Positions 8,801 through 16,239 of a stretch of DNA of 40,708 nucleotides are shown here, piece by piece. The stretch is from Betaproteobacteria bacterium UBA2293 (GTDB taxonomy: Bacteria; Pseudomonadota; Gammaproteobacteria; Burkholderiales; Rhodocyclaceae). Each line of letters begins with the position of its first letter. Positions within the stretch are counted from its first letter, which is position 1. Made by a program: the position numbers and the translations under genes. The stretch spans positions 54,277 through 94,984 of the forward strand of contig DDWF01000073.1 of assembly GCA_002345845.1 (NCBI GenBank), read 5' to 3'. Below the pieces are notes generated by a model. The model saw nothing but the letters and a program-made list of their open reading frames with translations, was not told the origin of the DNA and did no database searches.

Positions 8801-10107
8801 AGGATGAACGATGCCTTCGTGCGTTCGACTTCTAGCTGGAACTCGTCTTCCAAGCCTTTGCTGATACGAGCGAAGTCCTCCAGGTGGTCGTACACCTTGT
8901 TCGCCAAGCCCCGACGGGGGCCAGACGGTTCAAGACGCTCGAACGCCATCGGCCACCTCAGGTCGAAATACTGGAAAAACTCCGTAATGACCAGGTTCAG
9001 GTCATTTCGGCCGCCGGAGTTCACCACCGACTTGCGCTGTTCGAACAAATACCAGTAGGAGTCTTCCTCTTCATCAACGAATGTAACGACACGAGCGGAA
9101 TCTGGGCATCTGGACACCAGCAGGCCAAGTGCGCTCCCGTCTCGATTGAGCTCCTCCAGGAACAGCGGCAGATTTTCCCAGTCGTGTTGTTTGAAGCCAC
9201 CCTTCCCATCAGCCGCAAAAACCTTGTGTGCTACCTGCGCCTTGGAAGCCGTGCACACGATAATGCCTGGAGCATCAAGAAAAGCCTGAAGTGGGTGAAG
9301 GCGCCTTACTAGCTCCGCAACTTCTCGAACCTGCATATACCGATCTTCCTCGCCATTGGCGGACCGGCTTTCTACGTCCAACTGAATCAGCTTCCAGACG
9401 AACCGGTCGGCGAGGCTGCGGGCTTGTCTTGCCGACTTCAAATACGCTGTTCTCGTATCCTCGTAAGTATCGTCTGTAGTGGACATTCCGAGAAAGTTGG
9501 ACTGCTCACACGAAGCCGCTTTGGCGCGCAGTTCCTGAATGCGGCTGCGGATGCTTTTATCGGTGTCCGCGTGTTTGGGCGAGCGCTCCATCTTCGCGAC
9601 AACTTTGGGGTGGTGCTCCAACCAGCGCACCAGAGCTAAACAAGCGCTGAAGAAGGTACGGTCGTTGACGTGGTAATCAATCGAGTACAACCGATAAACT
9701 GGGATCTCCGCACCATACTTGATCACCGCTCGTTCAATATCGTCGGCGTAGTTCCGGGCCTGTTCATGATTACGTACTTCGCTATTGAACTGTGAAACTA
9801 GCGATTGCAGTGGCGCAATGAAGACGGGAATGACCTCGCAATTGAGGAATAGCTCAATGCTGAAGGCAGCGGCGTTGTATGTTTTGCCGATGCCCGTGTA
9901 CCAGTTCAAGAGTTTAATGAACGGGCGGTCATGCGAGCGTAAATAGGGTTCCTTGAAACCCTTGAGAAAAATCGCTGTCGCGGTTCGGGATGGTTTTAGG
10001 GTCATTCGCCCGCTTGCCCGAATACGTCGAACGAATCCCAAGAGGAGTCCAGCAGCTCCAGCAAACGGGGCGACGACGTGCTCATTGCAGCTCTCCCCGG
10101 CGCTCAA
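5884..10107 (-). CDS. Large helicase with C-terminal PD-(D/E)XK-like nuclease domain
   Basis: A 1407-residue protein. Helicase motifs in order: Walker A TGIGKT (71-76); DEEED Walker-B-like (345-349); SAT (715-717), motif III; ASASRGINF (942-950), motif V; and QALGRGERR (1036-1044), an arginine-finger-like motif VI. Walker A and B are unusually far apart (about 270 residues), so a large insertion sits in the first RecA lobe. The C-terminus has the spacing of a PD-(D/E)XK nuclease: Glu residues at 1262-1266, PD at 1313-1314 and DLK at 1320-1322, followed by a helix and strand. The annotated ATG overlaps the upstream small frame by 26 bases; Met35 (base 10005) is an alternative start that keeps all motifs. 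ATP-driven translocation with DNA cleavage is the likely activity, and the setting suggests anti-phage defence. It matches no named system that I can assign with confidence. Confidence 0.85.
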   Translation of the reverse strand: MSAGESCNEHVVAPFAGAAGLLLGFVRRIRASGRMTLKPSRTATAIFLKGFKEPYLRSHDRPFIKLLNWYTGIGKTYNAAAFSIELFLNCEVIPVFIAPLQSLVSQFNSEVRNHEQARNYADDIERAVIKYGAEIPVYRLYSIDYHVNDRTFFSACLALVRWLEHHPKVVAKMERSPKHADTDKSIRSRIQELRAKAASCEQSNFLGMSTTDDTYEDTRTAYLKSARQARSLADRFVWKLIQLDVESRSANGEEDRYMQVREVAELVRRLHPLQAFLDAPGIIVCTASKAQVAHKVFAADGKGGFKQHDWENLPLFLEELNRDGSALGLLVSRCPDSARVVTFVDEEEDSYWYLFEQRKSVVNSGGRNDLNLVITEFFQYFDLRWPMAFERLEPSGPRRGLANKVYDHLEDFARISKGLEDEFQLEVERTKASFILPQRRVELLRAKLFEQSPIAAKRFSDEELLQVLTQLHERNDAHADFKRFRQKARILQRIRSYVQGINQLGRCTDYEVFVNLHDLVVNKKFFTMSRSTYGEVLDQPGQTFFTESASVMDTEFLRQVQLMKDTAHQTIRLQYHDGNIPEGAYSLYDYLRLVIFMARVLAVTSGEDAIEMSKVDQERYPSLDRFRSDVRRLFDGKTASEGLETEVSDKELLTDSFLFEHTKSVVTLEESRNQAEEYNKEADICLTLTITSLRATPEEDIVRALGRTNGVYLMSATGGLDSASSGAFNTKHLRRYLEERGGHFSEMGDDELEVVGAQALEFLKKRERKVVILDDEDPAPTFETSTAFKGLYQLFDEARPKKGESGYGPLNRHKRHELQGLVASLDKLMATSIRSGLVLCQTTQHVKKCLIRLANSSLGLVTQKDTTGDYFVVKPRAVPTFHEFGQTEEIHIVLYSAERFRKKDRTKTGAAEEEDDKGQFNKELEDALDISRKKVLLWTAYASASRGINFLTKQHGTERDFELFCLLNDPYYTRHTRPGASGFSMEMFQSFAQVLRDDVPEWAAMSKGDLLFEYSRNRWKRLRKEHVIDITRTVFQALGRGERRPHEKMLCQYLYVSSEAARMVHLGLRHAPELRKRASPAQRAVLERLALHHSKTGIFASATERERHHIESLQKALAFREFTSSMPARFRSDMAARTTWELLFRSTMFTDPVKYLEDLRASGVSEAYLDGCFVEVPAGADVYTRLFSMAGMSDLVITDADDGTEVFDWTGMVAPDSLVSRLSESTHRLLKEWRGIRLADKTKRLLPQPWFVTEIMKGYIAELEFEQYVGEQFNVWAKDLQLGSGPVEYVQPEQHPLYAELYQLFDYYLRPAPDVWVAVDLKNWTRNTDSLKKLQLQEAAEKKHAKLRELLPEATVHTLYVNLQGAHKFAVTRPPQGTIRFMAMYVQNTGEAGWMPNANLRDAILGK

Positions 10108-10366
10108 AACTCAGAAAGACGGCATGCCCCAGCGCTAAAAACCAAGCATTGGCTCTGGAGGCTTCGCGAAACAGGCCGTGAGTGAAGAGGAGATCCAGCA
10201 TTTCAGAAGCATACATTGCCAGCATAAACTCGTCGATGGCAGCACCGAGTTTCATTACGCCGTTGCGTAAAGCAGGCGCAGAAGCTTCTAGTCCATCAGC
10301 GTGCCCATTGCCACAGGATTGCACTGGCCACCTCTTCATCAAAGGCGCATTGGCGGCTTTGCGCAC
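10082..10366 (-). CDS. Hypothetical small protein upstream of the helicase
   Basis: An open frame of up to 94 residues whose stop (10082-10084) lies inside the helicase start region. The C-terminal 55 residues, from Met38 (base 10255), look like a soluble helical protein (AIDEFMLAMYASEMLDLL, then FREASRANAWFLALGHAV). The first 37 residues look random. No good ribosome site was found for either start. It could be a third subunit of the helicase operon or a chance frame. Confidence 0.35.
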   Translation of the reverse strand: MRKAANAPLMKRWPVQSCGNGHADGLEASAPALRNGVMKLGAAIDEFMLAMYASEMLDLLFTHGLFREASRANAWFLALGHAVFLSFERRGELQ

Positions 10367-10611
10367 AGATCAAACGGCTATCAACCCAGAATCGGCCAAC
10401 TTGACGCTAACCTCAAAACCTGATTTCATATTCATGCGGTTCTGCCGAACCGTGGGTGAGTTGCTCCCGTCAGTGCACGCACCGGACACCGTCCGGCCTG
10501 GCAAAACCAGCCTGCTTTACCCCACTCATCTTCACCGGCTTGATATGACCTCCAGGAAAGCCGAACAACGCGTGCCGTTCGCAACCGAGCTTTCCGTCAT
10601 GGAGATTTGTC
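10367..10611 (+). other. Divergent intergenic region with leader hairpins
   Basis: This 245-base stretch separates the minus-strand helicase operon from the plus-strand 564-residue gene and must hold both promoters. Two adjacent hairpins are visible: CCGGAC/GTCCGG (10482-10496, ACC loop) and CTGG/CCAG (10498-10510, CAAAA loop). The ribosome site GGAGATTTGTC (10601-10611) is almost the same as that before the recombinase gene at 20519. No confident -35/-10 pair was found. Confidence 0.4.
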
Positions 10612-12306
10612 ATGTTCTCCCAATTCTCGGCCAATTCGTCGAACCACGTTCCCTTGTCTATCGAGGCCAGTGCCGCAGCACTATGGACCTTCATTAAGGC
10701 TCGTTCTCCGCGTTTCACCTTCGAGTCCGCAGTCGATCTGTTTCAGGAACTGAATCCCTCCCCGGATGAGGATCATAAGCTGCTTGCACGACGCCTGGCT
10801 CAAGCACTCAAGGTCCGTGGCATCAAAATCAAGCATTCAAATGCCCTACAAGCCATCGCTCGCTTGAGCGGTAACGGCAGCTGGCATACCTGCGATCAGG
10901 CAGTCATTTCCAGGCTACGATTCTTTGCGTTCGATACCGATCAAACACAGGAATCCAAATTTGCATCCTGGAACGAGATGTCCAGCGCACTTCGAACATG
11001 GACTGACCGCCTCCAGGCTCGCGGACAAATTCCTCTCGGTGTCCTGACGCTGAACTTCAGCGGCAGGGTATTGACTTTGTCGACACCCGTACCGAACAAG
11101 GATGAGGAATCAGGACGAATAGGTAACGATGCTTGGCCCCTCGGTGTCATCACCCCGCTTTCCGAAGATGACGATTGGCTGGCAGGTTCAGCCGTCGCCA
11201 TTGAGAAACTGAGGCGCCACCTCGAAGAAAACGGTCTTGCCGTGGTAGACGGATGCGCTGTTCTTTACCTCTGTGCGAATTCCCATGATCAGCCCGGCAG
11301 CATCAATGCCGTAACGGTAGCGGATGTACCGAATTCAGAATTGGTATTGCTGCGCGAAGACAATGAAGATGACCCACACAGTGGCTACGAAATAGCCCGT
11401 GGCGATGAATTGACCTGCTGGCATCAACTCAAGTTGTCGCTACGCGATGATCGTACCGGTGTCATGCCACAGATCAGCATTACTATCCCAACCGAAGGTG
11501 GTGGCGCCTGGGTCGTCAATGGCATCCGGCATGTGTGGGCGGTCGAAACGATCAAGCCCAAGGAATACGTACCAGGCCGCGTATTTCGCCAAATCGGCAT
11601 CGACGACTGCGAGCGTTTACTACACCGCTATAAGCTCGCCAAGCGAATCCACGCAGGCGGCTTTCGCCACCATGACTTGAACAAGCGCATCGAATACCTG
11701 ACGGATTTTCCGCAGATATACCGTGTCGACCTGCATCGGGTTTTGCACCTGCTCAACAAGGCAGGACTAACCTGGGAAACCTACCTCGAACGTTTCGAGC
11801 AAGCGCCACAGCTAATGCAGTCGCAGTTGCCAGCGGGTTTTGTCCTCGAATTGCTGAAGAATCTACAGGCCGAAAAGCCAAACGACATTTTCGCAAGGCC
11901 GAATCTTTCGGAGATGGTGCGCATCGATGACGACACCTTGCTGCGCAGCCTGATTCCGCGAATCAGTTCGATCCGGTACGTCCGTCCCGACTTCGTCGAT
12001 GATGAGACAGCCAAGGCGCTGCGCGAGGCGGTTGACGCGTTTGCAAGCGCGCTGCATATGCACCAGTTGGTTGCCAGCAATGGACTGACCATGGAGCACG
12101 AACTTCCCTATCTGGTATATGCCAGTGACGCCGAAGAGTTCTATGGTTCGGTCGATGCCTTGGGCTTGGTGATGCATGTCGCCGTGATGCCGCATCTTTT
12201 TCCCATCCCTGAACAATTTACGAAGGAAACCGGCATCGAAGCCTGGCCTTGGGCTTTTGGTCACGTGCTGTACGCCCGCTTTGCGATGGCGGAGGACGCG
12301 CAATGA
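10612..12306 (+). CDS. Unrecognised 564-residue protein coupled to a DUF2726 protein
   Basis: ATG at 10612 follows GGAG (10601-10604) by 7 bases. I cannot assign a family. The N-terminal region (about 45-95) contains LARRLAQALKVRGI followed by HSNALQAIARLSG and SWHT, a helical pattern like the short 'LxxALG-x-xWxxL' segments found at the start of many accessory proteins on integrative elements; the 250-residue protein at 13206 has a similar one. The middle (150-320) is acidic alpha/beta and the rest mostly helical. No ATPase, nuclease or membrane motif is visible. Its stop overlaps the next start by 4 bases (ATGA), so the two products probably act together. It sits between two defence-type modules, making a defence or stabilisation role plausible but unproven. 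Confidence 0.82.
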   Translation: MFSQFSANSSNHVPLSIEASAAALWTFIKARSPRFTFESAVDLFQELNPSPDEDHKLLARRLAQALKVRGIKIKHSNALQAIARLSGNGSWHTCDQAVISRLRFFAFDTDQTQESKFASWNEMSSALRTWTDRLQARGQIPLGVLTLNFSGRVLTLSTPVPNKDEESGRIGNDAWPLGVITPLSEDDDWLAGSAVAIEKLRRHLEENGLAVVDGCAVLYLCANSHDQPGSINAVTVADVPNSELVLLREDNEDDPHSGYEIARGDELTCWHQLKLSLRDDRTGVMPQISITIPTEGGGAWVVNGIRHVWAVETIKPKEYVPGRVFRQIGIDDCERLLHRYKLAKRIHAGGFRHHDLNKRIEYLTDFPQIYRVDLHRVLHLLNKAGLTWETYLERFEQAPQLMQSQLPAGFVLELLKNLQAEKPNDIFARPNLSEMVRIDDDTLLRSLIPRISSIRYVRPDFVDDETAKALREAVDAFASALHMHQLVASNGLTMEHELPYLVYASDAEEFYGSVDALGLVMHVAVMPHLFPIPEQFTKETGIEAWPWAFGHVLYARFAMAEDAQ

Positions 12307-13247
12307 GCCCGGCCGCTGAAAAAATGCGCGAACACCTGGAGGTGCGAGAGTTGGCTGCATTTCTCCAGGCCTACGAGCAATACCGTGATGCCAAGGCGTG
12401 GGAACCCGCATTGACCGCGCTCACTCAGCGTGTTTTCCCTCCCCTCTTGCGCGAAGCGCTCAAGCAGAACAGCTTGAGCGCCTCGGCAATCGTTCGCTTG
12501 TATCACTTGATACGCGGCAGGCGCCTGCTGCTCGTGGAGAATGATCTGCTGACGGAAATCAACAGGCGTATCGATACCGCATTTGCAGAAGCTGAACCAG
12601 CTACCAGCCGACCGGTACCGCCGCTACTAACCTTCGATGAAGTCGCCGAGAAAAGCACACGACGTACGGTTTCTCCTCCTCCGCTACGGGCTACCGAAGT
12701 CAAGCGCGTGGCGATCGTCAGCGCCTTTTCAATCGAAACCTGGTCGAACGTCGATGCCTTCGATTTTCGGCGAAATGTTTGTGCTAGCCAGCAAGAGCGG
12801 GAATTCCTGCGCGCCGTCCGACAGTTTTTCCCTTCACTGCGTGCTTACCCCAATGTTCCCCTCAGAAACTTCATCGATCTGGGCAAACTTGAAGCCCTGG
12901 TGCCGATTCGCACCCACCGCTACGGATGGTCGGCACAAGTCGATATCTTGCTCTGTACGGACGACGAAGATCCGGTCGCGGGGATAGAGCTTGATTCCGT
13001 TTTCCACGACTCAGAAGAAGCCATCGAACGGGACCAACTGAAAAACACTTTGTTCAAACTCGCGGGGCTACCGATGATCCGCATCCGTGCCGACGACGAA
13101 AAGGCGGTGCGTGCAGAAGACTTTTACGACCTACTGGTCGCCGAAGCTGAAGCACTGGATGCCTTGCGCCCGCGCCGCATGCGCCCCCGCCGTACGCATG
13201 ATTTCCTAGTACCCGCGGAGAGCTACCATCGGGCCGCGAATTTCTGA
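12303..13247 (+). CDS. DUF2726 domain protein, probable nuclease-like
   Basis: A 314-residue protein starting at the ATG that overlaps the upstream stop. The N-terminal 120 residues are helical. The C-terminal half (about 170-290) matches DUF2726: QEREFLRAVRQFFP, then YPNVPLRNFIDL, VDILLCTDDEDPVAGIELD, RDQLKNTLFKLAGLPMIRI. The VDILLC / AGIELD pair has the strand-turn-strand pattern of the restriction-endonuclease fold, and DUF2726 is widely suspected to be of that type, although a catalytic Lys is not obvious (IELDSVFH). The last residues are Arg-rich. Its 3' end overlaps the convergent gene at 13206 by 42 bases. Confidence 0.82.
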   Translation: MSPAAEKMREHLEVRELAAFLQAYEQYRDAKAWEPALTALTQRVFPPLLREALKQNSLSASAIVRLYHLIRGRRLLLVENDLLTEINRRIDTAFAEAEPATSRPVPPLLTFDEVAEKSTRRTVSPPPLRATEVKRVAIVSAFSIETWSNVDAFDFRRNVCASQQEREFLRAVRQFFPSLRAYPNVPLRNFIDLGKLEALVPIRTHRYGWSAQVDILLCTDDEDPVAGIELDSVFHDSEEAIERDQLKNTLFKLAGLPMIRIRADDEKAVRAEDFYDLLVAEAEALDALRPRRMRPRRTHDFLVPAESYHRAANF

Positions 13248-13958
13248 AAACTTCGTAACTGCAAGGGGATCCAACAATCCTCTTGCAGGCTGGGAGACCT
13301 CTCGCCCATCTTGAATCCAGACACCTAGCCGTCGCTCGAGCCAACCGTGGGCATATGCTTCACCATCGCGAAACGGGTGGAAAAAGTAAGGATCGACATC
13401 GCGATGCTTCGGATCGAGCACGACGTAAATCGACAATTCATCACCGCTGATCGCGTCCACACAAACAATGGCAGGTGTCTCTTGATCAAACTGGAAACGG
13501 AACAGGCCGCGCTCGCAGCGATGGGAATCCGGAGCCCCTCCTTCCCACCAATTATCCGTCGGGGATAAGCCAAACTGTCGCTGTGCAAGTCCAGCATTAA
13601 TTTCCGCCACCATGAGATTTCGCCAAGCCTGCCAGCGGATACCCTTTTGGGCGCGCAAGGGCGTCGTTCTAAATGGAGAATAGGAACAATCGAATTCGGG
13701 CAACACGTTCGCCGACGGGAACGCCGAATAACCCAATCGCCTCAGTCGCTCCCTAAGCCGACCGTTGCTGGGCTTTGATACCTCGACGGAGGGGCGCTGT
13801 GCGAATGCGCTGCGCAAAGCCGCATAAGTATTAAAGCCAAGTGCAGCAGCAACCGCTTCACTGAGATGGGAAGATGAAACGTGGGGGATACGATGCGCTG
13901 CGAGCGCCTTCAGGTTGCGGATTGCCGCGTGAGAAACATAAAACGTCGAATCAGACAT
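13206..13958 (-). CDS. Hypothetical protein with N-terminal helical accessory motif
   Basis: A 250-residue protein with ATG at 13958 behind a good ribosome site (AGGAAGAG on the minus strand). The N-terminus has RIPHVSSSHLSEAVAAALGF then NTYAALRSAF, the 'helix-LGF-xxYAALxxA' pattern of several accessory proteins of integrative elements. The central and C-terminal parts are soluble alpha/beta with Trp and acidic residues and no assignable motif. It converges on the DUF2726 gene and overlaps it by 42 bases, so the two transcripts are antisense at their ends. No function can be assigned. Confidence 0.75.
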   Translation of the reverse strand: MSDSTFYVSHAAIRNLKALAAHRIPHVSSSHLSEAVAAALGFNTYAALRSAFAQRPSVEVSKPSNGRLRERLRRLGYSAFPSANVLPEFDCSYSPFRTTPLRAQKGIRWQAWRNLMVAEINAGLAQRQFGLSPTDNWWEGGAPDSHRCERGLFRFQFDQETPAIVCVDAISGDELSIYVVLDPKHRDVDPYFFHPFRDGEAYAHGWLERRLGVWIQDGREVSQPARGLLDPLAVTKFSEIRGPMVALRGY

Positions 13959-14334
13959 GCCTCTTCCTTTCCAGGATTTTGGTCGACGTCTGCCGATTAC
14001 ACATCGACCGAAGAAAGGGCACGGTCTGACGAGGTGTTTCCCTATAAACGTCGTTTAACCCGGCAGAAGGTTCAGCGTGACGCGGCTTCCGACCAATTAT
14101 AAGCGACCGTTTGAGAAATCGATAGCACATGAGCAGAAGCCTCTCTGGACAACATCGGCCGACAATTGCACTTCCTTTTTCATTGCTCACCCCAATAGCA
14201 CTGTCATGTACAGTAATGACATAGAAGTTTGATCGTCAGTCCGACGTTGCCCTGTTATAGACCAGAGTCTCCAGACTGTCCCCTTCTCAAATTTCGGCCT
14301 TTACAACAACAAACCATGACAGGGAGTCAGGCGC
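13959..14334. other. Intergenic region upstream of the Gabija-like pair
   Basis: About 375 bases between divergent genes. It contains the inverted repeat listed separately and a possible -10 TATAGA (14256-14261) without a good -35. No convincing protein is encoded here; an open minus-strand frame crosses it but lacks a ribosome site and has coding-unlike composition. Confidence 0.45.
14202..14221. promoter_or_regulatory. Inverted repeat, possible operator of the Gabija-like operon
   Basis: TGTCAT (14202-14207) and ATGACA (14216-14221) form an inverted repeat with an 8-base centre, 113 bases before the gajA start. A possible -10 lies 34 bases downstream. The form suits a dimeric repressor or activator site, but no regulator is encoded next to it. 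Confidence 0.4.
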
Positions 14335-16239
14335 ATGGAATTGCATAGCATCCGTCTATCGGGTTTTCAGTCCTTCGGTCCAGAGCCCACCGAACTCACG
14401 CTCAACGACATTACCTATCTGATCGGCCCAAACGGGGCGGGTAAGACGGCAGCACTTCAGGCACTCTGCCGTCTGTTCGCTTTTGATCCCTCGCTACGGC
14501 GGATTCGGCGATCGGACTTCCACGTCCCCTACGACGAAGAAGATGTACCCGACGAGCGAATGCTCTGGATCGAAGCCGACTTTACCTTCCCGGAACTCGA
14601 AGACGATGACGAAACATCCACGGTAGCACCCCACTTCGGTCACATGCGACTGGACACCGTCGACGGTCCGCCCCGCGTTCGATATCGGCTGAGCGCCTCA
14701 ATGGGCCTAGACGGAGATATCGAGGAAACCCTGGTCTATGTGCTGGACCTGGATGCCGACGGTTCCCCACTTACGACGGCACTGGTTCCGCGGGCGGAAC
14801 GTAACCATGTGCAGGTTCACTACCTGCCTGCTCGACGTGACCCGGCCGAACATATCGCGTTCGGTACCAATGCCCTGCTTGGACGAATGCTGCGAGCAGT
14901 GAACTGGGATGACGAGCGTGAAAAAATCAAAGACCTCACGGATCAGATCAGCGAAAGCCTAACCGACAATCCGTCGATCGCGACACTGAGCGAGAGTCTG
15001 AAGACAGCCTGGAGCACCTTGCACAAAGGCACCTTTTTCGCCGACCCCCACGTCACCTTCGTCGCATCCGAGATTGAGGCCCTGTTGCGGCACTTATCCG
15101 TTTCGTTTTCTCCAGGACATGACGACGACTTGGTCGATTTTTCCAGACTGAGTGATGGCCAGAAATCCATGCTGTACCTGTCGCTGGTACTCGCGACCCA
15201 GTCCATCGGGCGCGCAGTGCTCGCAGGCGACGACGACACCTTCGATCCGGACAAACTGCGTCCGCCGGTATTCACGATCATCGCCCTGGAGGAGCCCGAG
15301 AACAGCCTGTCACCCCACTACTTGGGACGGATTGTGAACGCGCTGGTCGCCATGACGGGTAAAGAAGACGCCCAGGCCCTGATCGCCACCCATGCGCCGT
15401 CCATGCTGCGGCGTGTCGACCCCAGGCACATCCGCTACCTGCGTCTCACCAGCGAGCGGACCACCAAGATCACTCGCATCCGCTTACCGAAAAAAACCGA
15501 CGTAGCGCACAAATTCGTCCGCGAAGCCGTACAGGCCTACCCAGAGATCTATTTTTCCCGCTTGGTCATTCTAGGTGAAGGCGACAGCGAAGAAATCGTC
15601 CTGCCCCGCATTCTGCGCGCCAAGGGTATTCCAGTCGACGAGTCCGCAGTGACCGTCGCGCCACTGGGCGGCCGTCACGTCAATCACTTCTGGCGCTTGC
15701 TGTCCGCCCTGGATATTCCGTACCTCACCCTTCTCGATTTGGACGTGGCCCGGCATCAAGGGGGCTGGGGCCGGATCAAATACGTCAACGATCAGTTGGG
15801 GGAACATGCTCCCGCTAACCAGCTTCCGCCCAATTACGGTATCCCTGACTGGAACTCCGAAAAGGAAAAGGTCCGCACCTATCCCAACTACCTCGAGCAA
15901 TTGGAGAATCGAAGTGTCTTCTTCTCCTATCCGATGGACCTCGACTTCGCGATGCTGCTGGCTTTCCCGGATGAATACGGCGTTGAACAGAAGCCTCCAG
16001 GCGAAGCCACTATCAAGGCCGTCCTGGGTGACAGCCATGGTGACACGCAGCAGTACGATGACGACGAACTTGCATTGTTCGGTACCTACCACAAGCGCTT
16101 CAAGCTGGGCAGCAAGCCGGCGGCCCACATCGATGCCCTGGCCCAGTTGAGCGACGAAAAATTGCTCGCCGAGATGCCTGCATCGCTGGCACGGCTGGCG
16201 GAAGCGGTGATCGCCAAGCTGGAGGAACTACCCGAGTGA
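14335..16239 (+). CDS. gajA: GajA-like OLD-family ATPase/TOPRIM endonuclease
   Basis: A 634-residue protein; the ATG follows GGGAG by 8 bases. N-terminal ABC-type ATPase: Walker A GPNGAGKT (31-38), signature region LSDGQKSMLYLSL, Walker B IIALEEPENS (about 317-326) and H-loop ATHAP. C-terminal TOPRIM domain: ILGEGDSEE (about 413) with the conserved Glu and LLDLDVARH (about 466) with the paired Asp. This is the class 2 OLD layout, and coupling to a UvrD-type helicase by a 4-base overlap is the arrangement of the Gabija anti-phage system, in which GajA nicks DNA when nucleotide levels fall. OLD nucleases also occur with UvrD outside proven Gabija, so the system name is an inference from architecture. 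It is slightly longer than the founding GajA. Confidence 0.88.
   Translation: MELHSIRLSGFQSFGPEPTELTLNDITYLIGPNGAGKTAALQALCRLFAFDPSLRRIRRSDFHVPYDEEDVPDERMLWIEADFTFPELEDDDETSTVAPHFGHMRLDTVDGPPRVRYRLSASMGLDGDIEETLVYVLDLDADGSPLTTALVPRAERNHVQVHYLPARRDPAEHIAFGTNALLGRMLRAVNWDDEREKIKDLTDQISESLTDNPSIATLSESLKTAWSTLHKGTFFADPHVTFVASEIEALLRHLSVSFSPGHDDDLVDFSRLSDGQKSMLYLSLVLATQSIGRAVLAGDDDTFDPDKLRPPVFTIIALEEPENSLSPHYLGRIVNALVAMTGKEDAQALIATHAPSMLRRVDPRHIRYLRLTSERTTKITRIRLPKKTDVAHKFVREAVQAYPEIYFSRLVILGEGDSEEIVLPRILRAKGIPVDESAVTVAPLGGRHVNHFWRLLSALDIPYLTLLDLDVARHQGGWGRIKYVNDQLGEHAPANQLPPNYGIPDWNSEKEKVRTYPNYLEQLENRSVFFSYPMDLDFAMLLAFPDEYGVEQKPPGEATIKAVLGDSHGDTQQYDDDELALFGTYHKRFKLGSKPAAHIDALAQLSDEKLLAEMPASLARLAEAVIAKLEELPE

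Noticed and set aside
14201..14214. LexA box (CTGT...ACAG)
   Set aside because: The spacing between CTGT and ACAG is 5 bases, not the 8 required by the proteobacterial LexA site.
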